Positions 1 to 9,178 of a DNA stretch of 64,000 nt are shown in pieces. A program made the position numbers and the translations under genes. The notes beneath the pieces are model-generated. The model saw nothing but the letters and a program-made list of their open reading frames with translations, was not told the origin of the DNA and searched no databases. The DNA is taken from positions 1 through 64,000 of the forward strand of contig DASYER010000126.1 of assembly GCA_036498905.1 (NCBI GenBank). Reading direction: 5' to 3'. The stretch is from DAIDKA01 sp036498905 (GTDB taxonomy: Bacteria > Pseudomonadota > Gammaproteobacteria > Steroidobacterales > Steroidobacteraceae). Every line of letters starts with the position of its first letter. Position 1 is the stretch's first letter.

Positions 1-728
1 CGCACCGAGCGCCATTTGCGCCCCGTCGGAAAACCTGCGCCGCCGAGGCCTTTCAACGCACCGTCGTCCAGGACCGACAGCACGGCATCGACCGAAAGCG
101 CCCCCGAACGCAGGCGCTCCAAGGTCTGGTAGCCGCCGGCCGCGCGATAGGTGTCGTAATCGACGTAATCGGTCAGATGCGGGTGCGTATCGCCATGGGC
201 GACCGCCGTCTTCACGCTCGCGGTGCTCGCCCGCTTCAGGAAGTTGTGCCCGACTTCGACCGCGGGGGCGTGATCGCACAGTCCCACGCAAGGAGCGCGG
301 ACGACGCGGACCCCTTCCCCCAAACCGCCGCGAAGCGACTCCAGGAGCTTCTCTGCACCGAACATCTCGCAGGTCAGACTGTCGCAGACGCGCACCGTCA
401 GCGCAGGTATCGGCTCATCCTCTTCCTTGACCACATCGAAGTGAGCGTAGAACGTCGCGGTCTCAAACACTTCTGCGAATGCCAGACTCAACTCATCGGA
501 CAGCGCAGCCAGATGGGCCGCCGAGATCTGGCCAAACTCGTCCTGAATCAGGTGCAGGAACTCGATCAACAGGTGGCGTTCGCGCGGTCGGTCGCCAAGT
601 AGCGCGTGGATCGTCTCCTGGGCATGGGGATCGACGGTGCGCCCCTTCGGCACCAGACGCGCCCGACCCCTGCCACGGCCGGGATGTTCGAATTTGCGGA
701 CTTTGCCGAAATCTTCGGATTTGCTCAT
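1..728 (-). CDS. NuoE/NuoF-type fused NAD-linked oxidoreductase subunit (FdsB-like), 3' end outside window
   Basis: Partial: about 242 codons are visible from an ATG at 728 before the frame runs off the left edge. The N-terminal half resembles NuoE/HoxE/FdsG: a helical segment (about 35-95), then a thioredoxin-like [2Fe-2S] fold with all four ligands in place, C115-x4-C120 and C147-x3-C151. It continues without a stop into the start of a NuoF-type flavoprotein, reaching the FMN/NADH-site sequence LKGLGGAGFPTGRKW just before the edge. Subunits of this kind pass electrons between NAD(H), FMN and Fe-S clusters in the cytoplasm. The fusion favours a soluble NAD-dependent formate dehydrogenase (FdsGB-like) or a hydrogenase diaphorase over complex I, where NuoE and NuoF are normally separate. 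Which one depends on genes outside the window. Confidence 0.85.
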   Translation of the reverse strand, partial: MSKSEDFGKVRKFEHPGRGRGRARLVPKGRTVDPHAQETIHALLGDRPRERHLLIEFLHLIQDEFGQISAAHLAALSDELSLAFAEVFETATFYAHFDVVKEEDEPIPALTVRVCDSLTCEMFGAEKLLESLRGGLGEGVRVVRAPCVGLCDHAPAVEVGHNFLKRASTASVKTAVAHGDTHPHLTDYVDYDTYRAAGGYQTLERLRSGALSVDAVLSVLDDGALKGLGGAGFPTGRKWRSV

Positions 729-960
729 GCGTCTAGATCACTGAATATTCACGGATTTTACGGATTGTACTGCACTGCAGCGAGCGTCCCCAGGTGGAAA
801 CACAAGCCATCACTTTAGCGGATGGTCGGGCGTGCAGTCACGGTCGCGTCATCGTTGTTTAACATATTAAATGGGCGGACGACGAACGGCTTCGGCTGCG
901 CAAGGGAGGGCAAAAGTATATTAATGCCGCTGCCCTGCCAACGAACAAAGGTGCACGAAC
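729..960. promoter_or_regulatory. divergent intergenic region
   Basis: 232 bases between the divergent starts of the NuoEF-like gene and the serine hydrolase. The stretch 735-785 and the run around 858-872 (TTGTTTAACATATTAAAT) are much richer in A+T than the surroundings, so promoters for both genes are expected here. I could not fix -35/-10 boxes with confidence. An AAAGG lies about 11 bases before the GTG at 961. Confidence 0.4.
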
Positions 961-2793
961 GTGAACTACCCGCGCGTGTCAGGTTACCTGGGAAGAGTCC
1001 AGCTGGCCCTACCACTTCTGTTCGCCATCGCCACGCCCGTGCCTGCGGCGGATGATGCGCCGACCGCATTGGCCCATATTCAACACATCGAAGCTGCAAT
1101 TCTGGGCCCGGTGCTGGTCAAGGGAGTTACGAGCCCACACCCAACGCTGGCGAAGCGGATGGAAGATCTGCACGTGCCCGGCGTCAGTATCGCGGTCATT
1201 CACAACGGCAGGATCGAGTGGGCGCGCGGATTCGGCGTAACCAAGATCGCAGGCGCGCCGGTCACGCCCGACACGCTGTTTCAGGCCGGCTCCATCAGCA
1301 AGCCCGTTACAGCGATGGCGGTCCTTCGGCTCGTACAGTCAAACAGGCTGAATCTGGATACCGACGTAAACGAATACCTCAGGACCTGGAAGGTTCCTGA
1401 GAATCGCTTTACCGAACAGAAAAAGGTGACGCTGCGGGAACTGCTCACACACACGGCCGGCATGACGGTCCACGGATTCCCCGGCTACGCCAGCAATGAA
1501 TCCGTTCCGTCAATCGTACAGGTGCTGGACGGCGCGACTCCGGCAAACACCCCCGCGATTCACGTGGACACCGTTCCGGGCACGATATGGAGATATTCCG
1601 GCGGGGGCTATGTCGTTACGCAGCTGCTGCTCAACGATGTGACCGGCGAACCTTTCCCGAAGCTGCTGCACGATACCGTTCTGGGCCCCATCGGCATGAC
1701 ACACAGCACTTATGAACAGCCGCTTCCGGCAAGAGCCGCGGCCCAGGCTGCCGCTCCGTACGATCGCAATGGTGTTGCCATACCCGGCGGCGCGCACACC
1801 TACCCAGAGATGGCCCCGGCGGGTTTGTGGACTACGGCATCCGATCTGGCGCGCTACGCAATCGAAGTACAGCAATCCTTGTCGGGCAAGGGCAATCACG
1901 TCCTCACACAGGCCATGACGCAGGAGATGCTCAAACCGGGCGGCCTGGGAAGCTGGGGGCTGGGCTTACAGCTGGGCGGCGGTCCCGATCATCCCAATTT
2001 CGGCCACAGCGGGGCCGATGAAGGATTTCAGGCCAATCTGGTTGCCTACAACGACGGCGATGGCGTGGCGATCATGACGAATTCGGACAATGGTGGACAA
2101 CTCGCGAACGAAATCACGCGTACCGTTGCCCACGAGTACGGCTGGCCTGACTTCCAGCCCAGAGAGGAAACTGCCGTCACCGTCAACCCGCGTATTCTTT
2201 CCGGCTACGTCGGGCACTACCAGCTTGGAACCTATACCGTCATGGCCGTTACGCGTGAGGGCGAGCGGCTGTTTTCGCAGTTCGCCGGACAGCCAAAAGT
2301 GCAGTTGTTCGCGGCGAGCGACAAGGACTGGTTCCTTGCCGAAGTGGAGGCTCATGAGACCTTTGAAACCGATGCCCAGGGCAATGCCACTCAGCTCACC
2401 ATCCACCAGAATGGCCAGACCATCGTCACGAAACGAATCAGCGACGCCGAAGCCCTGCGCCTGTCAAATGAACTCGCCGCGCGGGTGAAAAATCAGACAC
2501 CGCAACCCGGTGCCGAGGCCGCACTGCGCCGGGATATTGACGAGGTGGTCCACGGCACGCCGAACTACGATCACATGTCGGCGGGACTGGCGGCGGTGGT
2601 GCGGCAGCAATTGCCGCAACTGCAGCCGTTATTCGTCGGCTTCGGCGCCGTGCAGCAGATCGCCTTTCAGCGGATCAACCCCGACGGTTCCGGTGTCTAC
2701 AACATCAAATTTGCAAAGGGCAACACGCAGTGGCACATCCTGCTTGCGGCCGACGGCAAAGTCGAAATGGAAGGATTCCAACCTATACAGTGA
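961..2793 (+). CDS. secreted serine hydrolase, beta-lactamase/class C (PF00144) family
   Basis: 610 residues from a GTG start. The first 30 residues form a signal peptide ending in PVPAA. The penicillin-binding/class C fold carries the nucleophile motif S111-I-S-K114, the second motif as Y212-S-G rather than Y-x-N, and H349-S-G351 as the third. About 200 further residues follow the catalytic domain (about 400-610), as in many environmental beta-lactamase-related hydrolases, with a DUF3471-like segment near 405-490 and an NTF2-like end. It is likely periplasmic or extracellular and acts on esters, amides or D-amino-acid peptides; the substrate cannot be read from sequence. It is less likely to be a resistance beta-lactamase because it is far longer than AmpC. 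It faces the alcohol dehydrogenase gene with only two bases between the stops. Confidence 0.85.
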   Translation: MNYPRVSGYLGRVQLALPLLFAIATPVPAADDAPTALAHIQHIEAAILGPVLVKGVTSPHPTLAKRMEDLHVPGVSIAVIHNGRIEWARGFGVTKIAGAPVTPDTLFQAGSISKPVTAMAVLRLVQSNRLNLDTDVNEYLRTWKVPENRFTEQKKVTLRELLTHTAGMTVHGFPGYASNESVPSIVQVLDGATPANTPAIHVDTVPGTIWRYSGGGYVVTQLLLNDVTGEPFPKLLHDTVLGPIGMTHSTYEQPLPARAAAQAAAPYDRNGVAIPGGAHTYPEMAPAGLWTTASDLARYAIEVQQSLSGKGNHVLTQAMTQEMLKPGGLGSWGLGLQLGGGPDHPNFGHSGADEGFQANLVAYNDGDGVAIMTNSDNGGQLANEITRTVAHEYGWPDFQPREETAVTVNPRILSGYVGHYQLGTYTVMAVTREGERLFSQFAGQPKVQLFAASDKDWFLAEVEAHETFETDAQGNATQLTIHQNGQTIVTKRISDAEALRLSNELAARVKNQTPQPGAEAALRRDIDEVVHGTPNYDHMSAGLAAVVRQQLPQLQPLFVGFGAVQQIAFQRINPDGSGVYNIKFAKGNTQWHILLAADGKVEMEGFQPIQ

Positions 2794-2795
2794 CT

Positions 2796-3887
2796 CTACA
2801 TTCTCAACACGGGTTTGAGCACCGACCCGGATGAGCAATCAGCCCATGCGGCGCCGATCTGATCGAAAGAATACTCGGCGATGAGCCGGTCGAACGGAAA
2901 CCGGCCCTCGCGCCAATAGCCAACCAACTGGGGAATATAGACCTGTGGGGCGGCGCTCCCACCGAGAATGCCCTGGAGCTTGCGGCCTCCGGCGAGCATC
3001 GCCCCCGTATTCAGCGACCATTCGCCCTGGGGTCGGGTCACGAAACCGGCGGTGCCCTCGTTCGCCAGGCACTCGGCCGCCAGCGTATAGACTGCGGGCG
3101 CGCTGGTGGTGTTGAAACTGAAGTTGAAACCGAAGGGTTGAATTTCACGCAGCGCTCCTGCGGTGGCCGGATCGGACAGCACGGTGTCGGTGGCACCCAG
3201 GCTCGCTGCCAGCGCGAGGCGCTGCGCGGAAACATCCACCGCAACGATGCGCGACGCGCCGGCGATTCTTGCGGCCATGACAGCGGCCATCCCGACGCTG
3301 CCGACACCAAACACGACGATCGACTGACCGGGGCGCAGGCGGAATGCTTCGAACACCGAGCCCGCACCCGTAATGATTCCGCAGCCGAGCGGGCCTAGAA
3401 GATTGAGCATCACATCATCCGGAACCTTCACGGCACTGCGTTCCGGAACAACGACATGCGAGGCGAATGAGGATTGCGCAAAGAAGGCCCCGGCGATTCT
3501 CGTTCCTTTCTGACTCAACGGCGAGGAGCCATCTGCACGCATGCCGCCGAAGCTGAGCTTCATGGCGTCGCGGCAATAGGTGGGCCGCGCGGCGCGACAG
3601 CTGGGGCATACCCCGCACGATCCACCGCTGAGGACGACGTGGTCACCGATCGCCAGCCCCTGGACTCCTGCGCCGAGCGCATCGACGATGCCCGCACCCT
3701 CATGTCCGAGCACGATGGGCTTGGGAATCGGGACGCCATGCCCGGAATGACAATTCAGATCGGTATGGCAGATCCCGGTGGCGACGATGCGGACGCGCAC
3801 TTCATCGGCCCTGGGATCCTCGAGGTCCACTTCCTCTATTTCCGGATGCGCCGTCCCGGCGCGCGATACGGCCGCCCGGATCTTCAC
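2796..3887 (-). CDS. zinc-dependent alcohol dehydrogenase (MDR superfamily)
   Basis: 363 residues. It oxidises an alcohol with NAD(P) in the cytoplasm. Catalytic zinc ligands are visible (C40-H-T-D and GHE at 61-62), as is the structural zinc lobe C91-x2-C94-x2-C97-x7-C105 and a Rossmann motif VFGVGSVG. The architecture matches benzyl/aryl-alcohol or class III-like dehydrogenases. The chosen start is GTG at 3887, with GGGGGA about five bases upstream; an ATG upstream at 3919 lies in another frame and meets a stop. It is divergent from the double NTF2 gene at 4043, which suggests a shared control region, and convergent with the serine hydrolase. The substrate is not determined. Confidence 0.88.
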   Translation of the reverse strand: MKIRAAVSRAGTAHPEIEEVDLEDPRADEVRVRIVATGICHTDLNCHSGHGVPIPKPIVLGHEGAGIVDALGAGVQGLAIGDHVVLSGGSCGVCPSCRAARPTYCRDAMKLSFGGMRADGSSPLSQKGTRIAGAFFAQSSFASHVVVPERSAVKVPDDVMLNLLGPLGCGIITGAGSVFEAFRLRPGQSIVVFGVGSVGMAAVMAARIAGASRIVAVDVSAQRLALAASLGATDTVLSDPATAGALREIQPFGFNFSFNTTSAPAVYTLAAECLANEGTAGFVTRPQGEWSLNTGAMLAGGRKLQGILGGSAAPQVYIPQLVGYWREGRFPFDRLIAEYSFDQIGAAWADCSSGSVLKPVLRM

Positions 3888-4042
3888 TTCGACCGTCCCC
3901 CACGCCTGCTCATCGCCATGATCTATCCCCCTTACCTATACTTGGACGCATGGGCTCCCGGTCGCGGCCGGGATCGAGCCCAGTATCTGCGGACAGGACT
4001 GATCCATCAAGGCTCGACCGTCCCCTCGGACAGCAGGAACTC

Positions 4043-4846
4043 ATGATCAACTACAATGAATACGAACAGCTCTTCAATACGGGCAACGATGAGGAACTCG
4101 TTGCACGTTACTTTCACGAAGACGTGGTCTTTACCGGCGGCGCGCGCGAATACCGCGGCAGGGCTGCTCTGAAGAGCTTCCTCGACTGGGCTCACGATGG
4201 GGTGCGTGAAGTCATGCGCCCGCAGAACGTACTCCAGCGTGACGGCCTGTTGTTCGCAGAGGTCGACATGGACTTTCACGCCAGCAAGGAGCGGACCGAC
4301 TTCCCCTTCGGTCACCTGCGGCCCGGAGATCTGGTCACAGTGAAGTTTTTCGTCACCTATCGGATACGCGATGGCAAGGTGACCGAACTGAAGTCCATGA
4401 CCTGGCCGCCCGGCAAGGGAGTCACACAGTTGCCGCGTCTGGGCCCGCATCCGAGCCAGCTTGCAGCCTTCCGCGCCTACATGGCGGCCTTCAGCAGCGC
4501 CGAGTTCGAGCGCTTCTCCAGTTTCTACACTGAAGACGTACGGCTCGAGCTCCCATCGGCACCACCGATCCTGGGACGCCAGGGCATCATCGACTTCTAC
4601 CGGCCCATGTTCGAGCGAATACGCGAAAGCCTGACCGTGAACGCCGTGGCGACTACGGCCGATACCATTGAACTCGACGCAATCAGCCGGTTCACGGCAA
4701 TCCGGGATGCACCCGAGTTCGTCGTCGGCGCACTGAAGGCGGGTGAATACATCGAGGGACGAGTGCTGGTGAGCTATCGCCTACGCAACGGACTCATTGC
4801 GGGCATTTCGGTACGTCGCGGAAGCGATATGGTGAAACATTCCTGA
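4043..4846 (+). CDS. tandem NTF2-like (SnoaL-type) protein
   Basis: 267 residues made of two SnoaL/NTF2-like halves: about 1-125 (YNEYEQLFNTGNDEELVARY... ending in a GKVTELKSM strand) and 135-262 (FRAYMAAFSSAEFERF... ending in RNGLIAGISV). Such folds are small cone-shaped pockets used by isomerases, dehydratases and hydrolases or for ligand binding. No signal peptide is seen, so it is probably cytoplasmic. The ATG at 4043 has AGGAA seven bases upstream; the longer open frame back to 3950 has no such site. Its divergence from an alcohol dehydrogenase fits a role in degrading a small molecule, but the reaction is unknown. The 3' end is six bases from the convergent MarR stop. Confidence 0.8.
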   Translation: MINYNEYEQLFNTGNDEELVARYFHEDVVFTGGAREYRGRAALKSFLDWAHDGVREVMRPQNVLQRDGLLFAEVDMDFHASKERTDFPFGHLRPGDLVTVKFFVTYRIRDGKVTELKSMTWPPGKGVTQLPRLGPHPSQLAAFRAYMAAFSSAEFERFSSFYTEDVRLELPSAPPILGRQGIIDFYRPMFERIRESLTVNAVATTADTIELDAISRFTAIRDAPEFVVGALKAGEYIEGRVLVSYRLRNGLIAGISVRRGSDMVKHS

Positions 4847-4865
4847 CCCGCGCTAGCGTCGCGGG
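4847..4865. terminator. short hairpin between convergent genes
   Basis: Arms CCCGCG (4847-4852) and CGCGGG (4860-4865) with a 7-base loop that contains the MarR stop codon. There is no T-tract, so its role as a terminator is uncertain. Confidence 0.3.
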
Positions 4866-5410
4866 CGTGCTGCGAGACTTCGCGTCCGCTCCGGTACGAC
4901 GCGCGGTCCCCGACGCTGTGTGACCGCAATGTGCTCACGCATGAGCTCCTGGGCCTTGGCGCGGATGGAGCCGGGGTGCAACGCGTTGCTCTCGGCGCTC
5001 TGCCACAGCGCAGCCAGCGTGTCCTGGAGTGCCGCCACCTGTTTGTCATCCAGATCCGCCAACAGTTCGGCTTCAATGCGGCCCGTGGCACGAGTCGCAT
5101 CCGCCAACAGCTTCTTGCCCGCATTGGTCAGGCGCATGTGCAGGACCCGCTGATGAGACGGACTGGGCTCGCGCTCCAGAATGCCCTTGCGCTCGAGAGG
5201 TTTGATCAATCCGATGATCGACTGCGGGCGTACACCGATGTCACGCGCCAATGCAGCCCCGGACAGCTCTGCGTGGCCGCGCAATCGATAGAGCATGAGA
5301 AACTGCGCAGGCGTCAGATCGAACTCGGCGAGCACCACATCCATGCAGCTGCGCACCGCCAGTTCCGCACGCTTTAGCAGGTAGATTGTACCGACCGGAC
5401 GCTTGTACAT
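4853..5410 (-). CDS. MarR family transcriptional regulator
   Basis: 185 residues with a winged helix-turn-helix of MarR type: the LTPAQFLMLYRL helix, recognition region RPQSIIGLIKPLERKGILERE and wing SPSHQRVLHMRLTNAGKKL at about 35-115, flanked by dimerisation helices. AGGAG precedes the ATG. It is the third gene behind the two half ABC exporters on the same strand, 70 bases after the second; TTGCGC and TTATAT separated by about 16 bases in that gap could be its own promoter. MarR proteins next to exporters usually repress them and respond to phenolic or drug-like compounds; here that is inferred from position only. Confidence 0.88.
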   Translation of the reverse strand: MYKRPVGTIYLLKRAELAVRSCMDVVLAEFDLTPAQFLMLYRLRGHAELSGAALARDIGVRPQSIIGLIKPLERKGILEREPSPSHQRVLHMRLTNAGKKLLADATRATGRIEAELLADLDDKQVAALQDTLAALWQSAESNALHPGSIRAKAQELMREHIAVTQRRGPRVVPERTRSLAARPRR

Positions 5411-5480
5411 GTCGCTCCTGAAGTCCCTTTGCGGCGCACACTCAACAGGATATAAGGCGGCCTGCTATTAGCGCAAGCTT

Positions 5481-7448
5481 TCAGGCATTGACGTCAGCGA
5501 ACTGCGCCTGGTAGAGCGCGTGGTATGCGCCACCTGATGCGAGCAGTTGCGTGTGTGTGCCCTGCTCCACGATGCGGCCGGCATTCATCACCAGGATCCG
5601 GTCTGCGTCACGAATGGTGGAGAGGCGATGTGCGATGACGAAACTCGTGCAGTTGGCGCGCAGTGCGCGCATCGCCTTCTGCACCAGCACCTCCGTGCGG
5701 GTGTCTACCGAGCTGGTGGCCTCATCCAGAATGATCACGCTGGGGCGAGCCAGGAACGCGCGCGCAATCGATATCAGCTGCAGCTCCCCGGTGCTGAGCG
5801 TGCCGCCTTCCCCATCAAGCATCGTGTCGTAACCTTTCGGCAGCGCATGGACCAGTCGGTCCACATAAGCGGCGCGCGCGGCAGCGATGATTTCTTCTTC
5901 GGAGGCTTCAGGCCGACTGTAGGCGATGTTGTCACGGATGGTTCCGTTGAACAGCCACGTATCCTGCAGGACCATGCTCATCTGTGAGCGAAGGTTGCGA
6001 CGTTTCATTTGCGCGATGTCGACGCCATCCAGGGTGATGCTGCCGGCATCGACTTCGTAGAATCTCATCATGAGATTTACGAGTGTCGTCTTGCCCGCCC
6101 CGGTGGGACCCACGATGGCGATCGTATGGCCGGGTTCGGCAGTCAGGTTCAGGTTCTCGATCAGCGGCTTATCGGGCGTGTAGCGGAATGAGACATCCTG
6201 GAAGGTCAAATGCCCACGCGGGGCTGCGGCGGTTTTGGCATCGACCGGGTCAGCGCGCTCCTCCTCGGCATCCAGCACCTCGAATACGCGCTCGGCCGAG
6301 GCGACACCGGACTGCAGCAGATTGGCCATGGAGCCAAGCTGTGCGAGAGGTTGGGTAAACTGCCGTGAATACTGGATGAACGCCTGCACATCACCCACCT
6401 GCAAGGATCCTGCGGCAACGAGAATGCCACCGACGACGGCTATCGCGACATAGATGAGATTACCGACAAACGTCATCGCCGGCATGATCAGGCCACTGAT
6501 GAACTGCGCGCCCATGCCGGTCTGGAACAGCGCCTCGTTCTTGGCGGCAAACCTCGCCGCGACCGCGCGCTGCTGCCCGAAAACCTTCACCAGAGCGTGA
6601 CCGGAGTACATCTCCTCGATCTGGCCGTTGAGCTCCCCGGTATGCGTCCACTGCGCAACAAACAGCTTCTGCGAACGCTTCGCAATGACAGTCGTGATAC
6701 CGACGGTCAGCGGCACCGTTATCAGTGCGATCAACGCCAGCGACCATGAAAGTGCAAACATCATCGAGACGACGCCCACGACGGTCAGCACCGAGGTGAT
6801 CAGCTGGCTGACGGTCTGCTGCAGACTCTGCGCGATATTGTCCACATCGTTGGTGACGCGACTGAGCACCTCTCCGCGCTTGTGTGCGTCGAAATACTGC
6901 AACGGCAGCCGATGCAGCTTCGCTTCCACAGTCTCGCGCAGTCTATAGACGGTTCTTTGCACGATGCCGCTGAGCAGCCAGGTCTGACCCCAGGTGAATG
7001 TGGCGGCACAGGCGTAAAGCGCCAGCGTCAGCAGCAGCAAATGCGCGAGCGCGGTGAAATCGACGCCGTGCCCCGGAGTCAGCTTCATGCCGCTGAGCAT
7101 GTCGGCGCGCGCACCCTGGCCCGCGGCGCGTAGTCGGGCTATGACATCGGCCTGAGTTGCGCCCGCCGGCAGCGATTTGGAAACAACACCGGAGACCACG
7201 AAATTCGTGGCCTCGCCCAGCAGCCGCGGCCCGGTCACCGAACAGGCCACCGCCATGATGGCAAGCGCCACGACGGCCACGAGCTTTCCCTTTTCCGGTC
7301 GCAGTTGCGCCAGCAGCCGCCGCGCGCTGGGGCGGAACTGCTTGGCCTTCTTCACCGGAATATTCATGCCGGCAAATGGGCCGCCACCTCCGGGTGGGCG
7401 CGCGGGTGTCGGCATCGGCGCGGCGCGGCTGCGGTCGGTGCTGCTCAT
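5481..7448 (-). CDS. half ABC exporter, catalytically competent subunit of a heterodimer
   Basis: 655 residues: a glycine/proline-rich cytoplasmic tail (1-35), a six-helix type IV exporter membrane domain (about 45-380) and a nucleotide-binding domain (about 410-645). Walker A is GPTGAGKTT and Walker B ends IILDEATSSVD with the catalytic glutamate; the H-loop histidine (AHRLSTI) is present. The signature motif is LSTGELQ instead of LSGGQ. Its ATG overlaps the stop of the upstream half transporter by four bases, so translation is probably coupled. Together with its partner it should export a lipid, drug or other hydrophobic compound across the inner membrane (YheH/BmrD/LmrD-like). The insert between helices 1 and 2 is longer than usual (about 90-140). 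Confidence 0.9.
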   Translation of the reverse strand: MSSTDRSRAAPMPTPARPPGGGGPFAGMNIPVKKAKQFRPSARRLLAQLRPEKGKLVAVVALAIMAVACSVTGPRLLGEATNFVVSGVVSKSLPAGATQADVIARLRAAGQGARADMLSGMKLTPGHGVDFTALAHLLLLTLALYACAATFTWGQTWLLSGIVQRTVYRLRETVEAKLHRLPLQYFDAHKRGEVLSRVTNDVDNIAQSLQQTVSQLITSVLTVVGVVSMMFALSWSLALIALITVPLTVGITTVIAKRSQKLFVAQWTHTGELNGQIEEMYSGHALVKVFGQQRAVAARFAAKNEALFQTGMGAQFISGLIMPAMTFVGNLIYVAIAVVGGILVAAGSLQVGDVQAFIQYSRQFTQPLAQLGSMANLLQSGVASAERVFEVLDAEEERADPVDAKTAAAPRGHLTFQDVSFRYTPDKPLIENLNLTAEPGHTIAIVGPTGAGKTTLVNLMMRFYEVDAGSITLDGVDIAQMKRRNLRSQMSMVLQDTWLFNGTIRDNIAYSRPEASEEEIIAAARAAYVDRLVHALPKGYDTMLDGEGGTLSTGELQLISIARAFLARPSVIILDEATSSVDTRTEVLVQKAMRALRANCTSFVIAHRLSTIRDADRILVMNAGRIVEQGTHTQLLASGGAYHALYQAQFADVNA

Positions 7449-9178
7449 GCCGCATCCTCCGCTACCAGCTGGGATGCGACTATTTCCTGGTACGTCGTCG
7501 AACTGTCCAGCAGCTCGGCATGCGTGCCGTGAGCCGCGATACGGCCATTCTCGAGCACCAGGATCTGGTCCGCGTGCGCGACGCTCGATACGCGCTGTGC
7601 CACCACGATCAGGGTCGCGCCTTCGGTACTGCGGTTGAGCGCCTGGCGCAGGCGCGCCTCCGTGGCCGTATCGAGTGCTGAAAATGCATCGTCGAACAGG
7701 TAGACGCTGGGCTTCCTGACCAATGCGCGGGCGATCGCCAGCCGCTGGCGCTGGCCACCGGACAGGTTGGCCCCGCCCTGCGCGACTCGCGCGTCAAGTC
7801 CGCCGGCGAGTTCCTTCACGAAGTCCTGGGCCTGTGCGATCTCCAGGGCGCGCCACAATTCTTCATCCGTCGCGTCGGCCTTGCCGTACTGCAGATTGCT
7901 GCGCACGGTGCCGGAGAACAGGTAGGGTCGCTGTGGAACCAGACCCAGGGAGGCTCCCAGTTCCTCGGGCGCCAGCGCGCGCACGTCCACGCCATCCATG
8001 AGCACGGTACCGGCGGTGACGTCGAACAGGCGCGGAATCAGATTGACGAGCGTCGACTTTCCGCTCCCCGTACTGCCGATGATCGCCAGAGTCTTGCCCG
8101 GTGGCGCAACAAAGCTTATGCCACTGACGACGGGCTCGTCGGCGCCCGGATAGGCGAATGCCACGTTCCTCAGCTCGACCTTGCCCTGGCTCTCGAGGCT
8201 CGTCACGGCATTCGCAGGGGGGGTCACACTGGACTGGGTGCGCAGCACCTCACTGATTCGCTCGGCCGACACCGAGGCGCGCGGCAACATGGTCAGAATG
8301 AAGGTGGCCATCATCACGGCCATCAGGATCTGCATCAGATAGGTGAGGAAGGCAATCAAGGTGCCGATCTGCATGGAGCCGGCATCGATTCGATAGGCGC
8401 CGAGCCACACCACCGCCACGCTCGACACGTTGAGCACGATCATGATGACGGGAAAAATGAGCGCCATGAGCCGCCCGGCGCGCATGCTGGTGTCGGCGGC
8501 ATCGCGGCTCGTCACCGCGAAGCGGCGGGTTTCGACTTCCTCACGGACGAACGCCCGCACCACCCGGATGCCGCTCAGCTGTTCACGCATGATGCGGTTG
8601 AGGCCATCGATCCGTGTCTGCAGATTGCGGAAGAGCGGGATCATTCGCGCCATGACCAGGCCCAGCCCGAGCATCATGGCCGGCACACTGACGGCGATGA
8701 CCCACGACAGATGCGCGTCCAGGCGCACCGCCATGATGATGCCGCCGATACTGAGGATCGGAGCGGCGACCAGCATGGTGCAGGTGGTCATGACGAGCAT
8801 CTGCACCTGTTGAACGTCGTTGGTGGTACGCGTGATCAGCGACGGCGCCCCGAACTGCGACACCTCGCGCTCCGAAAAAGTCCCGACATGTTCGAATACG
8901 GCGCCACGCAAGTCGCGTCCGAACGACATGGCGGCCTTGGCACTCAGGTACACAGCCGCAATGGTGCACAGAATCTGCACGAACGTGATTGCCAGCATCA
9001 GCAGGCCGGTCATGACGATGAGACGGATATTGCCCTTCGCGACACCCTCATCGAAGATCTTGGCGGTCAGCGCCGGCAGGTACAGCAGGGCCAGCGACTG
9101 CAAAACCTGCAATATCGCCACACCTGCAACCAGAGGCCAGTGGGGCCTGAGATAGCGCGATATCAATTTCCACAGCAT
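7445..9178 (-). CDS. half ABC exporter, degenerate-site subunit of a heterodimer
   Basis: 577 residues, first gene of the ABC-ABC-MarR operon. Six membrane helices (about 15-310) precede a nucleotide-binding domain. Walker A is GSTGSGKST and the signature is a canonical LSGGQRQ, but the position after the Walker B aspartate is D, not E (LFDDAFSALD), and the H-loop histidine is Q (VVAQRVSSV). These are the known marks of the degenerate subunit in heterodimeric exporters such as YheI, BmrC, LmrC and TM287. It pairs naturally with the next gene, whose Walker B is intact and whose signature is altered. Substrate is unknown; a multidrug or lipid role is the usual finding in the family. Confidence 0.9.
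   Translation of the reverse strand: MLWKLISRYLRPHWPLVAGVAILQVLQSLALLYLPALTAKIFDEGVAKGNIRLIVMTGLLMLAITFVQILCTIAAVYLSAKAAMSFGRDLRGAVFEHVGTFSEREVSQFGAPSLITRTTNDVQQVQMLVMTTCTMLVAAPILSIGGIIMAVRLDAHLSWVIAVSVPAMMLGLGLVMARMIPLFRNLQTRIDGLNRIMREQLSGIRVVRAFVREEVETRRFAVTSRDAADTSMRAGRLMALIFPVIMIVLNVSSVAVVWLGAYRIDAGSMQIGTLIAFLTYLMQILMAVMMATFILTMLPRASVSAERISEVLRTQSSVTPPANAVTSLESQGKVELRNVAFAYPGADEPVVSGISFVAPPGKTLAIIGSTGSGKSTLVNLIPRLFDVTAGTVLMDGVDVRALAPEELGASLGLVPQRPYLFSGTVRSNLQYGKADATDEELWRALEIAQAQDFVKELAGGLDARVAQGGANLSGGQRQRLAIARALVRKPSVYLFDDAFSALDTATEARLRQALNRSTEGATLIVVAQRVSSVAHADQILVLENGRIAAHGTHAELLDSSTTYQEIVASQLVAEDAA

Noticed and set aside
961..2793. resistance beta-lactamase
   Set aside because: The S-x-x-K motif is shared by many hydrolases; the length (610) and Y-S-G second motif argue against a true AmpC enzyme.
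4920..5377. plus-strand frames across the MarR gene
   Set aside because: Antisense shadows with no start site or family match.
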